A DNA stretch of 6,981 nt from JBCBWG01 sp039186015 (lineage in GTDB: Bacteria > Pseudomonadota > Alphaproteobacteria > Rhizobiales > Hyphomicrobiaceae). The DNA lies in assembly GCA_039186015.1 (NCBI GenBank), contig JBCDAH010000184.1, positions 1 through 6,981 of the forward strand. The letters run 5' to 3'. Under the pieces are notes generated by a model, which had not been told where the DNA came from, searched no databases, and was given only the letters and a program-made list of their open reading frames with translations. Positions 1 to 5,589 of the stretch are shown piece by piece. A program made the translations under genes and the position numbers. Every line of letters begins with the position of its first letter. Position 1 is the first letter of the stretch.

Positions 1-114
1 GGGCCGCAGTCGCGGCCTGGGTACCGTCCGACCAGGATAGCCTGCGCTCAAGTAGCGAGCGCTTGTCGCGAGCGGCAGCGCACGTAAAAACTCGCGAACA
101 GCGCAATTAAAGAC
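1..114 (+). repeat. left copy of a structured inverted repeat, internally shortened
   Basis: Positions 1-82 match the reverse complement of 6883-6964 at 72 of 82 bases by hand count, including a perfect 32-base core (44-75 against 6890-6921). A second matching block lies at 94-114 (against 6824-6845). Between the blocks this copy has 11 bases where the right copy has 37. The repeat can fold: GGCCGC (2-7) pairs with GCGGCC (12-17), and GCGCTC (44-49) pairs with GAGCGC (57-62). The core also contains GCGAGCG twice, six bases apart. It ends just before the stop codon of the dehydrogenase gene at 129. It may continue beyond base 1, which is the edge of the window. I do not recognise the family. 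It behaves like an intergenic, hairpin-rich dispersed repeat. Confidence 0.85.
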
Positions 115-128
115 TCTCGCGACAGGCT

Positions 129-1142
129 TTAGCTTCCTGATGCGCGTGCCCTGAGATCAGCCAGTACGCTTGCTGCGACTTTTACGCCGTGCACATGCGC
201 TTCCTGTCGTCGCCACCTCCGAGTGCTGCCCGGCAGCCTGGCGTCTCCGTTGTTTGCGAACGCTTGGGCCAGGGTTTCAACCCGGTCGAGAACCCGCTCC
301 TGGCCGGCAAAAGCTGACGGATCGATTGCAATCATCAGCTGGCCGACGCCCGGCGGATCTCCTTCAGCGTCAAAAAACGATGTTGCCTCAGTCGCAAAGT
401 TCGCGCCGCCGAGTGTGACGGCCAGTAGCTCCACCATGAGGGCAAGAGCTGCGCCTTTTGCCCCGCCGATCGGCATCAATGTTCCTGCAAGCGCGGCCTG
501 AGCGTCGGTCGTTGGACGGCCTTCGGCGTCAACCGCCCAACCTTCCGGGATCGGCTCGCCCTTTTGCGCGGCCGTCAGGATTTTGCCGCGGGCAACTTCG
601 CTCAACGCCATGTCGATGACGATGGGGCTGCTGTCGCGTCTTGGTGCCGCAAAGGCGATCGGGTTCGTTCCGAACAGCGGACTGCGGCCACCCCAAGGCG
701 CCATCGCCTTTGGTGTATTCGCGAAGAACAACGCGACCAGTCCGGCCTCAGCCATGCGCTCGACGTGCAGTCCGGCAGCGCCGCAGTGATGCGATCGCGA
801 GATCGTTGCGGCGGCAATTCCGTTGGTGCGACATGCCGCCGGCAGATCGCGAACGATCAAATCGATCGCGGGATAGGCAAAGCCATGCGCCGCGTCGACA
901 GTTGCTGCACCCGGCTTGAGGAACGTGACGGACGGCGTTGCGTTGCCATCGACCTTGCCGGACAGTGATTGGGCCGTATAACTGGGTACGCGTGACAACC
1001 CATGCCCCGCCTGTCCGTCGATCTCGGCCTGAACCAGTGCCCTCGCCACGCTCTCTGCGTTCGCGCGGGAGGTTCGCGCCGTCTCGAAAACAGATGTGAC
1101 CAGGCTCTGCAACGCAGAGATGTCAATGGCTTCATCGCTCAT
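129..1142 (-). CDS. Ldh2 family NAD(P)-dependent malate/lactate-type dehydrogenase
   Basis: This is a 337-residue cytoplasmic oxidoreductase of the Ldh2/MDH2 (YbiC-like) superfamily. The family interconverts 2-hydroxyacids and 2-ketoacids, or related imino acids, with NAD(P); members include malate, (S)-lactate, sulfolactate and ureidoglycolate dehydrogenases. Visible hallmarks are DGQAGHGLSRVP near 42-53 with the conserved His47, the SHHCGAAG segment at 117-124, APWGG-x5-FGTNP at 148-161, DMALSEVARGKI at 177-188, IPEGWAVDAEGRPTTD at 198-213 and the glycine-rich GGAKG at 226-230. Length is normal for the family and no frameshift is seen. There is no signal peptide. The ATG at 1142 is preceded by only a partial Shine-Dalgarno (GGAA about 8 bases upstream). 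The gene is divergent from the phosphotransferase operon, so the two may share the 301-bp control region. The exact substrate cannot be read from the sequence; a link to hydroxy-acid use is inferred only from the neighbours. Confidence 0.93.
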   Translation of the reverse strand: MSDEAIDISALQSLVTSVFETARTSRANAESVARALVQAEIDGQAGHGLSRVPSYTAQSLSGKVDGNATPSVTFLKPGAATVDAAHGFAYPAIDLIVRDLPAACRTNGIAAATISRSHHCGAAGLHVERMAEAGLVALFFANTPKAMAPWGGRSPLFGTNPIAFAAPRRDSSPIVIDMALSEVARGKILTAAQKGEPIPEGWAVDAEGRPTTDAQAALAGTLMPIGGAKGAALALMVELLAVTLGGANFATEATSFFDAEGDPPGVGQLMIAIDPSAFAGQERVLDRVETLAQAFANNGDARLPGSTRRWRRQEAHVHGVKVAASVLADLRARASGS

Positions 1143-1178
1143 GTCTTGGTTCCGATTGCGTTATGAATGTTGTCAGCG

Positions 1179-1184
1179 ATTATA
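1179..1184 (-). promoter_or_regulatory. candidate -10 box for the Ldh2 gene
   Basis: The minus strand reads a perfect TATAAT here, 37 bases before the ATG at 1142. No good -35 hexamer lies 16-18 bases further upstream, where an alternating CG run occurs (about 1199-1208). It is therefore at best a half-match to a sigma-70 promoter, or one that depends on an activator. Confidence 0.3.
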
Positions 1185-1219
1185 TCGCGCATTCGAGACG
1201 CGCGCGCGAGTGTTGTGCC

Positions 1220-1278
1220 TCAGGTATAAAGGCCTGAGATGTACAGGCCGGAGGTATCAGGCCCGAGGTATACAGGAA
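1220..1278 (+). repeat. four imperfect 15-bp tandem repeats between divergent genes
   Basis: Four consecutive units can be laid in register: 1220-1234 (tcaggtataaaggcc), 1235-1249 (tgagatgtacaggcc), 1250-1263 (ggaggtatcaggcc, one base short) and 1264-1278 (cgaggtatacaggaa). The shared pattern is roughly YGAGGTATACAGGCC, containing the near-palindrome GTATAC. The array lies about 80 bases upstream of the Ldh2 start and about 165 bases upstream of the phosphotransferase start. It could be a set of operator sites or a short minisatellite. A period of 15 does not match the 10.5-bp helical turn, which weakens the cooperative-operator reading. Confidence 0.75.
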
Positions 1279-1325
1279 CGTCCGCATGGGTGGCCATGCA
1301 AGCGTGCGGGATGGCTCCTGCTAAT

Positions 1326-1354
1326 CTGAAACGCACGAGCAGCGCGTGTACACT
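1326..1354 (+). promoter_or_regulatory. candidate sigma-70-like promoter for the phosphotransferase operon
   Basis: CTGAAA (1326-1331) and TACACT (1349-1354) each match the -35 and -10 consensus at four of six positions. They are separated by the ideal 17 bases. Transcription from here would give a leader of about 80 bases before the TTG start at 1444. The match is modest and other weak hexamers exist in the region. Confidence 0.3.
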
Positions 1355-1430
1355 ACGCCGGGTTGTGGCCTGTGCCGACGTGTGACCGATGTTGTGCCTT
1401 GGATCACAGTGTTTTGCCGACGTCAAAGTT

Positions 1431-1436
1431 GAGGAG
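1431..1436 (+). promoter_or_regulatory. Shine-Dalgarno deciding the TTG start of the phosphotransferase
   Basis: GAGGAG lies seven bases before the TTG at 1444. This is a strong, well-spaced site. The earlier in-frame TTG at 1363 has no such site, and residues encoded between 1363 and 1443 do not resemble the family, so the TTG at 1444 is preferred. Confidence 0.75.
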
Positions 1437-1443
1437 AATTCGG

Positions 1444-2508
1444 TTGTCGACATCCCGCCCGCGCACGCTCGATCCTGCCAATCTCGACCCATTGGTGACC
1501 TATCTCGCCCACGCGCTTGGCGCGGAGCGTGTTCGCGTGTCGTCTGCCGAATTGCTGTCGGGTGGCGCTGTTCAGGAAAACTGGTCTCTGTACGTCGAGG
1601 TCGTCGGCGGGCCACGCGCGGGATCGGCGCGATGGGTCCTGCGAACGGATGCCGCCGCGCGCCTGCCTGTCAGTCTCGACCGGACCGGAGAGTTCGCTGT
1701 GCTGCAAACGGCAAACGCCGCTGGCGTACGCATTGCGGAACCGATACTCGAGTGCGCTGATGCGGCAGTTATTGGTGCGCCGTTTATGCTGCAGGCGTTT
1801 TTAGCCGGAACCGCCCAGGCTCGGCGCCTCGTGCGCACACCAGACCTGGCGGCTTGGGGTGGGGATGTCGCTGTCGAACTGGCACACCAACTTGCAAAGA
1901 TTCACGCCATTCGGCCCGGGTTGAATTCCGCCGAGCGGTTGTCGTTTCTTCCGCAACCATTATTGCCACCGGCCCGGGCAGAAGTTGCGCGACTGCGTGG
2001 CATGCTCGACGGCGCCGGCGAAGCCCGGCCCGCGCTCGAATACGCCCTCACCTGGCTTGATCAAAATGCGCCGGCGCCAAATCCGTTGTGTCTGGTGCAT
2101 GGCGACTACCGGACCGGCAACTATATGGTCGCTGATGGTCAGCTGAGTGCGATCCTCGATTGGGAATTTGCGCACTGGGGGGACCCGCTGGAGGACATCG
2201 GCTGGTTCTGTGCGCGGTGTTGGCGGTTCGGAAATGATGCGATGGAAGCTGGCGGCATCGCGCGTCGTGACGTGTTTGTCGATGCCTATGTGCACACGTC
2301 TGATCTCAGTGTTCGCCCGGCCGATATCATCTACTGGGAAGTTATGGCGGCCGTGAAGTGGGCGGCAATTGCCGTTCTGCAGGGCGATCGCTATCGCAAG
2401 GGCGGGGAGGATGCGATCGAACTCGTGCTGACCGGGTTGATGCCGTCGGAAATGGAGCTTGATGCGCTCTTGCTCATTGAACAGCTGGAAGGAACGCAGA
2501 ACGGATGA
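1444..2508 (+). CDS. phosphotransferase family protein (APH/ACAD10-11-like, LvaA-like)
   Basis: This is a 354-residue kinase-fold protein of the aminoglycoside phosphotransferase (APH) superfamily, expected in the cytoplasm. The N-lobe shows WVLRTD at 64-69 and a conserved glutamate in TGEFAVLQ (81-88). The C-lobe has the catalytic loop HGDYRTGN at 219-226 (Asp221 and Asn226) and the metal-binding LDWEFAHWGDP at 238-248 (Asp239), followed by the helical tail EDIGWFCARCW. The HGDYRxGN and DWE-x4-GDP pattern with a DUF6285 neighbour points to the ACAD10/ACAD11 and LvaA branch, whose characterised members phosphorylate the hydroxyl of 4-hydroxyacyl-CoAs. It is probably not an antibiotic-resistance enzyme. 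Its stop codon overlaps the next start (ATGA, 2505-2508), which implies translational coupling. The start is TTG. The substrate is inferred from family and context, not seen. Confidence 0.92.
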   Translation: MSTSRPRTLDPANLDPLVTYLAHALGAERVRVSSAELLSGGAVQENWSLYVEVVGGPRAGSARWVLRTDAAARLPVSLDRTGEFAVLQTANAAGVRIAEPILECADAAVIGAPFMLQAFLAGTAQARRLVRTPDLAAWGGDVAVELAHQLAKIHAIRPGLNSAERLSFLPQPLLPPARAEVARLRGMLDGAGEARPALEYALTWLDQNAPAPNPLCLVHGDYRTGNYMVADGQLSAILDWEFAHWGDPLEDIGWFCARCWRFGNDAMEAGGIARRDVFVDAYVHTSDLSVRPADIIYWEVMAAVKWAAIAVLQGDRYRKGGEDAIELVLTGLMPSEMELDALLLIEQLEGTQNG

Positions 2509-2876
2509 CTCGCAATCCTCAGTCCCGCCGGATCTCCAGCGAAACGTTGATCCAGCTGGCCGTCGATACGTTGCGGTCGGACATTCGGCCGGCAATTCCT
2601 GCAGAACAGCGGTATACGCTTGCCATGGTCGCCAATGCGCTGGAAATCGCGCGGCGTGATATGGTGACAGACGGCGATAGTGCGCTGTGGGATCTTCTCG
2701 ATGCTGTCTATCCCGACGGCGACGGGACGGCGGAACGCCTCGCTCATGACATTCGCCATGGCCATGTGCATGACGGCGCACCGCCGGATCTGCGGGCGCT
2801 GCTCAAGGCCATCGTGATCGGGGAGTTGCGGATCCGGAACCCGCGTTTTTTGAAGTCGCGCGAAATCGGTGGTTGA
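2505..2876 (+). CDS. DUF6285 domain-containing protein (LvaB-like partner)
   Basis: This is a small, mostly helical soluble protein of 123 residues with no signal peptide or membrane segment. The features I recognise as DUF6285 are an early helix (ETLIQLAVDTLRSDIRPAIP, about 13-32), the segment YTLAMVANALEIARRD (37-52), and the C-terminal block LLKAIVIGELRIRNPRFLK (99-117). Proteins of this type are typically encoded beside APH-like phosphotransferases and acyl-CoA enzymes. In the Pseudomonas levulinate operon the equivalent small protein, LvaB, is encoded next to the LvaA kinase and is thought to act with it. The ATG overlaps the stop of the kinase gene, and a GGAAGGA (2487-2493) lies 11 bases upstream. 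A role as kinase partner is inferred from context, and no catalytic motif is visible. Confidence 0.88.
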   Translation: MTRNPQSRRISSETLIQLAVDTLRSDIRPAIPAEQRYTLAMVANALEIARRDMVTDGDSALWDLLDAVYPDGDGTAERLAHDIRHGHVHDGAPPDLRALLKAIVIGELRIRNPRFLKSREIGG

Positions 2877-2923
2877 TGTCGGCTGCCGGCGCAAGGTGCC
2901 TGTTTGAGCCGTTGGAGTAGACT

Positions 2924-2930
2924 GAAGGAG
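2924..2930 (+). promoter_or_regulatory. Shine-Dalgarno deciding the ATG start of the acyl-CoA synthetase
   Basis: GAAGGAG lies six bases before the ATG at 2937. An in-frame upstream TTG at 2904 has no comparable site, and starting there would add eleven basic residues not typical of the family. Confidence 0.75.
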
Positions 2931-2936
2931 CCGTTG

Positions 2937-4574
2937 ATGGATTGGGATCGTCCCGAACTCGCCAAGACGCCTGCCAACTTTGTCCCGCTGACCCCGATCA
3001 GTTTTCTTCGTCGTGCGGCCATGATTTTTCGCGATCAGACGGCGGTTATCCACGGCCAACGACGCTACACCTATGGGGAGTTCTATGCGCGGTGCCGGCG
3101 GTTTGCAGACGCGTTGACACGGGCCGGCATCAAACGCGGCGATACCGTTGCCATTCTCGCGGCGAATACACCGGCACTCCTCGAAGCGCACTATGCGGTT
3201 CCGATGATCGGCGCTGTTTTGAACCCGATCAACATTCGTCTTGACGCGCAAACGATCGCGTTTTGCCTCGATCACGGCGAGGCCAAGCTCTTTCTCTGTG
3301 ATCGCGAGTTTCACAGCACGATTGTACCCGCACTCGCGCTTGCCGCGACGCCGCCCATGGTCGTTGATATTGCAGACGACGAGACAGCTGACGCGCCGTC
3401 GCTTGGCGGGATCGAATATGAAGCCTTTCTGAAGACCGGCTCGGACGAGTTCGACCCGCCTGGCCCTCAGGACGAATGGGATCCCATCTGTCTGCTCTAC
3501 ACATCTGGCACCACCGGAAATCCCAAGGGCGTCGTCTACAGTCATCGCGGTGCCCATCTCAACGCAATGGCCAATGCCCTTACGTTTCAGCTCGACCACA
3601 ACAGCCGTTACTTGTGGACGTTGCCAATGTTCCACTGTTCCGGCTGGACCTATACGTGGGCTGTGACGGCCGCCGGCGGGACGCACATTTGCCTGCGGAA
3701 GGTCGACCCGGCCCGGATCTTTGCTCTGATTTCGGAGCACGGCGTGTCTCATATGTGCGGCGCACCCATTGTGCTGAACATGCTGGTCCATGCGGCGGCC
3801 GATGTGCGCAAAGTTCTACCGCAGCGGACGAAAGTCATGACAGGTGGCGCAGCGCCGCCATCTGCCGTGATTGCCAACATGGAGGCACTTGGATTTGAGG
3901 TGCTGCATGCTTACGGCACGACGGAATGCTACGGGCCGTCCGTTGCGTGTCTTCCGCAATCCGCCTGGTTTGATCTGAACGACGACGATCGCCATGCGCA
4001 TATGGCGCGGCAAGGCGTGCCGCACGCCCTGATCGAAGACATGATCGTGGGCGACCCGGAAACGTCGGCGCCGCTCGCACAGAATGGCACGGAACTCGGT
4101 GAGCTTCTGATGCGTGGCAACACGCTGATGAAAGGCTACCTCAAAAACCCTGAGGCAACGGCGCAGGCGTTGGCCGGCGGCTACTATCACTCAGGTGATC
4201 TCGCGGTCTGGCACGACGATGGCTATTTCGAAGTGAAGGACCGCTCCAAGGACATTATCATTTCCGGTGGCGAGAACATCTCGTCGCTGGAGGTTGAGGA
4301 CGTACTCTATCGCCACCCGGCCGTGCTTGAGGCTGCCGTCGTTGCCCGCCGGGACACGACCTGGGGCGAGACACCGTGTGCATTTGTGGCACTCAAGCCT
4401 GATGCCGGAAAAATCACCGCCGATGACATTATAGCATTCTGCCGCGAAAACATGGCGCGGTTTAAAGTTCCAAAGACCGTTGTTTTTGGAGAATTGCCGA
4501 AGACGTCAACCGGCAAAATACAAAAGTTCATGCTTCGTGAGCATGCCAACGCGCTCTCAACGCCTGGCTCTTAA
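2937..4574 (+). CDS. acyl-CoA synthetase, AMP-forming (AlkK/LvaE-like)
   Basis: This 545-residue enzyme of the ANL adenylate-forming superfamily activates a carboxylic acid with ATP to an acyl-AMP and then to the CoA thioester in the cytoplasm. Motifs in order are the P-loop YTSGTTGNPKG at 188-198, the LPMFHCSGW substrate-pocket region at 229-237, YGTTE at 326-330, YYHSGDLA at 416-423, the hinge region DRSKDIIISGGENIS at 435-449, and PKTSTGKIQK at 521-530 with the catalytic Lys527. Length and the LPMFHCSGW signature fit the medium-chain AlkK/DmdB-type group. It is third in the operon, 60 bases after the DUF6285 gene. Together the three genes match LvaA, LvaB and LvaE of levulinate and 4-hydroxyacid catabolism, so a hydroxy- or keto-acid substrate is plausible. 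A medium-chain or methylthio fatty acid remains possible. The gene looks intact. Confidence 0.95.
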   Translation: MDWDRPELAKTPANFVPLTPISFLRRAAMIFRDQTAVIHGQRRYTYGEFYARCRRFADALTRAGIKRGDTVAILAANTPALLEAHYAVPMIGAVLNPINIRLDAQTIAFCLDHGEAKLFLCDREFHSTIVPALALAATPPMVVDIADDETADAPSLGGIEYEAFLKTGSDEFDPPGPQDEWDPICLLYTSGTTGNPKGVVYSHRGAHLNAMANALTFQLDHNSRYLWTLPMFHCSGWTYTWAVTAAGGTHICLRKVDPARIFALISEHGVSHMCGAPIVLNMLVHAAADVRKVLPQRTKVMTGGAAPPSAVIANMEALGFEVLHAYGTTECYGPSVACLPQSAWFDLNDDDRHAHMARQGVPHALIEDMIVGDPETSAPLAQNGTELGELLMRGNTLMKGYLKNPEATAQALAGGYYHSGDLAVWHDDGYFEVKDRSKDIIISGGENISSLEVEDVLYRHPAVLEAAVVARRDTTWGETPCAFVALKPDAGKITADDIIAFCRENMARFKVPKTVVFGELPKTSTGKIQKFMLREHANALSTPGS

Positions 4575-4613
4575 CAGGGCTGCAAACTCACGAAACAGGC
4601 TGGAAACATGTGA

Positions 4614-4639
4614 CGCCGCGATCCCAATGGGACGCGGCG
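4614..4639 (+). terminator. GC-rich hairpin between convergent genes, without a T tract
   Basis: CGCCGCG (4614-4620) pairs with CGCGGCG (4633-4639). After one unpaired A, TCCC pairs with GGGA around an AAT loop. This gives an 11-pair stem placed 40 bases after the synthetase stop and 40 bases after the convergent peroxiredoxin stop. No run of T follows on either strand, so it is not a classical intrinsic terminator. It may stabilise 3' ends or assist termination in both directions. Confidence 0.5.
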
Positions 4640-4658
4640 CCAAACTCCACCACGTGCC

Positions 4659-4683
4659 GAGTCGGTAGCTCAATTGGTTTAGA
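4659..4683 (+). pseudogene. tRNA-like 5' fragment (acceptor strand and D-arm)
   Basis: The plus strand reads a seven-base block (4659-4665) and then TAGCTCAATTGGTTTAGA (4666-4683). This matches the universal tRNA layout T8, A9, a GCTC D-stem, A14, the G18-G19 pair and A21. The similarity stops at once afterwards: the returning D-stem strand keeps only two pairs, and no anticodon arm, T-arm or matching 3' acceptor strand follows. The last five bases overlap the end of the peroxiredoxin coding region, including its stop codon TAA (complement of 4679-4681). It is either a relic of a tRNA broken by recombination or integration, or a chance match. Confidence 0.45.
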
Positions 4684-5227
4684 TGTCTACGATTTCACCG
4701 CGGGCGGGGTATCCGCGAGCGATGACAAAATCGAGCGCCTTTTCGATCTCCGCAAATTGCGGGCGTGCAAACGGCATGGTTTGCACGCTGCCGAAATAGA
4801 GCGTGCGGTCTGGTCGGATGAGAAACAGCCCAGGTTCCACAAAACGTTCGGGCTCTTCCACGCCAATTGAGGTTTTACCATTGCTCGACGAGATATAGAG
4901 ACCCCAGGCGCGGCCCTGCGCAAGCGAGAGATCGTACGCAATCGGCAGGCGATCAAGGCCCCAGGATTGCTTCGCCGTTTCGGCTCGCTCCTGGTTGTCG
5001 CTGGAGATTGCCACTGCCGCAACCCCAAACTTGTCGAAAGTCTCGAGCCGGTTTTGTAGGTCGTTCAAATAGCCTTTGCAGATCGGGCAGTGTAAGCCGC
5101 GATATACGACGATCATCGTGAAGTTGCCCGGCTTCTGCTCCGACAGCGTCCAGCTTCCGCCGCCCACCAGAGGCAATGTCACGTCGGGGACAGGCTGGCG
5201 CGGCATCAACGGTTGAATTCCACTCAC
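4679..5227 (-). CDS. peroxiredoxin-like / AhpC-TSA redoxin domain protein
   Basis: This is a 182-residue thioredoxin-fold protein of the AhpC/TSA (redoxin) superfamily, expected to reduce peroxides or act as a thiol reductase in the cytoplasm. Visible features are PRQPVPDVTLPL (9-20), the active-site stretch VVYRGLHCPICKGYL (40-54) with Cys47 and Cys50 in a CPIC arrangement, AVAISSD (71-77), the GLYIS...GKTSIGVEEP region (109-126), EPGLFLIRPDRTLYFG (131-146) and the C-terminal YPARGE (173-178). Length is normal. I chose the GTG at 5227 because GGAGGT lies seven bases upstream; an internal ATG at 5206 would shorten the protein by seven residues and lacks a site. An open frame continues upstream to 5584, but it crosses a non-family, AT-rich leader and the terminator, so it is not coding. 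The gene converges on the synthetase operon and looks independent of it. Confidence 0.9.
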   Translation of the reverse strand: MSGIQPLMPRQPVPDVTLPLVGGGSWTLSEQKPGNFTMIVVYRGLHCPICKGYLNDLQNRLETFDKFGVAAVAISSDNQERAETAKQSWGLDRLPIAYDLSLAQGRAWGLYISSSNGKTSIGVEEPERFVEPGLFLIRPDRTLYFGSVQTMPFARPQFAEIEKALDFVIARGYPARGEIVDI

Positions 5228-5234
5228 TCTCGGA

Positions 5235-5240
5235 ACCTCC
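5235..5240 (-). promoter_or_regulatory. Shine-Dalgarno deciding the GTG start of the redoxin gene
   Basis: The minus strand reads GGAGGT seven bases before GTG at 5227, a full consensus site at ideal spacing. The ATG at 5206 has no purine-rich site at a useful distance. Confidence 0.75.
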
Positions 5241-5552
5241 AGACTTGAACAGGCGGCAGGACTGTTCGATCCCCAACCGCCGATTGCGTTATCGGTGGTT
5301 AACATAGGGAGGACGCGCTTGGCGTCGAGCGAATTGAGGGCGTGATCACGATAATGTTCAGAGTTAAGCACAAATTCATCTCGATTGCTGCGTAATTGTT
5401 TTATTATTTGAAGCTTTCCGGGCTGCATTCCCTTAACGAAAAAGCGAACGATATCTGTGACGGCTCTTGAAATCGTCTCGGGTCTGCGCTTCTTATTGCG
5501 TGTCTGATCCGTAGCTCGTCCCAAAGGTTTCCCCCAATGCGATGCTACGTGT
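5241..5552. other. gene-free leader region upstream of the redoxin gene
   Basis: No protein gene is supported here. The part around 5340-5420 is clearly richer in A and T than its surroundings and contains the perfect palindrome CGTGATCACG (5341-5350). It is the natural place for the redoxin promoter on the minus strand, but I found no hexamer pair good enough to call. On the plus strand the region leads into a strong intrinsic terminator, so it might also carry an untranslated RNA. Confidence 0.5.
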
Positions 5553-5589
5553 TGCCCGCGGCCTTCCCCCAGGGCCGCGGGCATTTTTT
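5553..5589 (+). terminator. intrinsic terminator on the plus strand
   Basis: TGCCCGCGGCC (5553-5563) pairs perfectly with GGCCGCGGGCA (5573-5583) around a nine-base loop, followed directly by six T (5584-5589). This is a classical Rho-independent terminator. On the minus strand no T run follows the stem, so it acts on plus-strand transcription. No plus-strand protein gene lies between it and the end of the synthetase at 4574. The transcript it ends is unknown: read-through antisense RNA from the operon or a small RNA from 5241-5552. Confidence 0.85.

Noticed and set aside
1220..1615. 131-codon minus-strand frame ending in SGLY-like pentapeptide repeats
   Set aside because: The repeats are just the translation of the 15-bp tandem array. 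The rest is antisense to the start of the phosphotransferase gene and looks non-coding.
1444..2508. Aminoglycoside resistance kinase
   Set aside because: The APH fold is shared, but the DUF6285 and acyl-CoA synthetase neighbours point to metabolic acyl-CoA chemistry instead.
1960..2781. 273-codon open frame on the minus strand opposite the phosphotransferase
   Set aside because: It is a shadow of the phosphotransferase and DUF6285 genes. It is rich in Arg, His and Pro, as shadows are, and has no recognisable motif.
2391..3791. 466-codon open frame on the minus strand across the DUF6285 and synthetase genes
   Set aside because: It is antisense to two clear family members with intact motifs. 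Long antisense frames are expected in GC-rich coding DNA, and its product resembles no family.
5228..5584. N-terminal extension of the redoxin frame to an ATG at 5584
   Set aside because: The extension is unlike the family, crosses AT-rich leader sequence and the terminator stem, and a consensus Shine-Dalgarno sits in front of the GTG at 5227.
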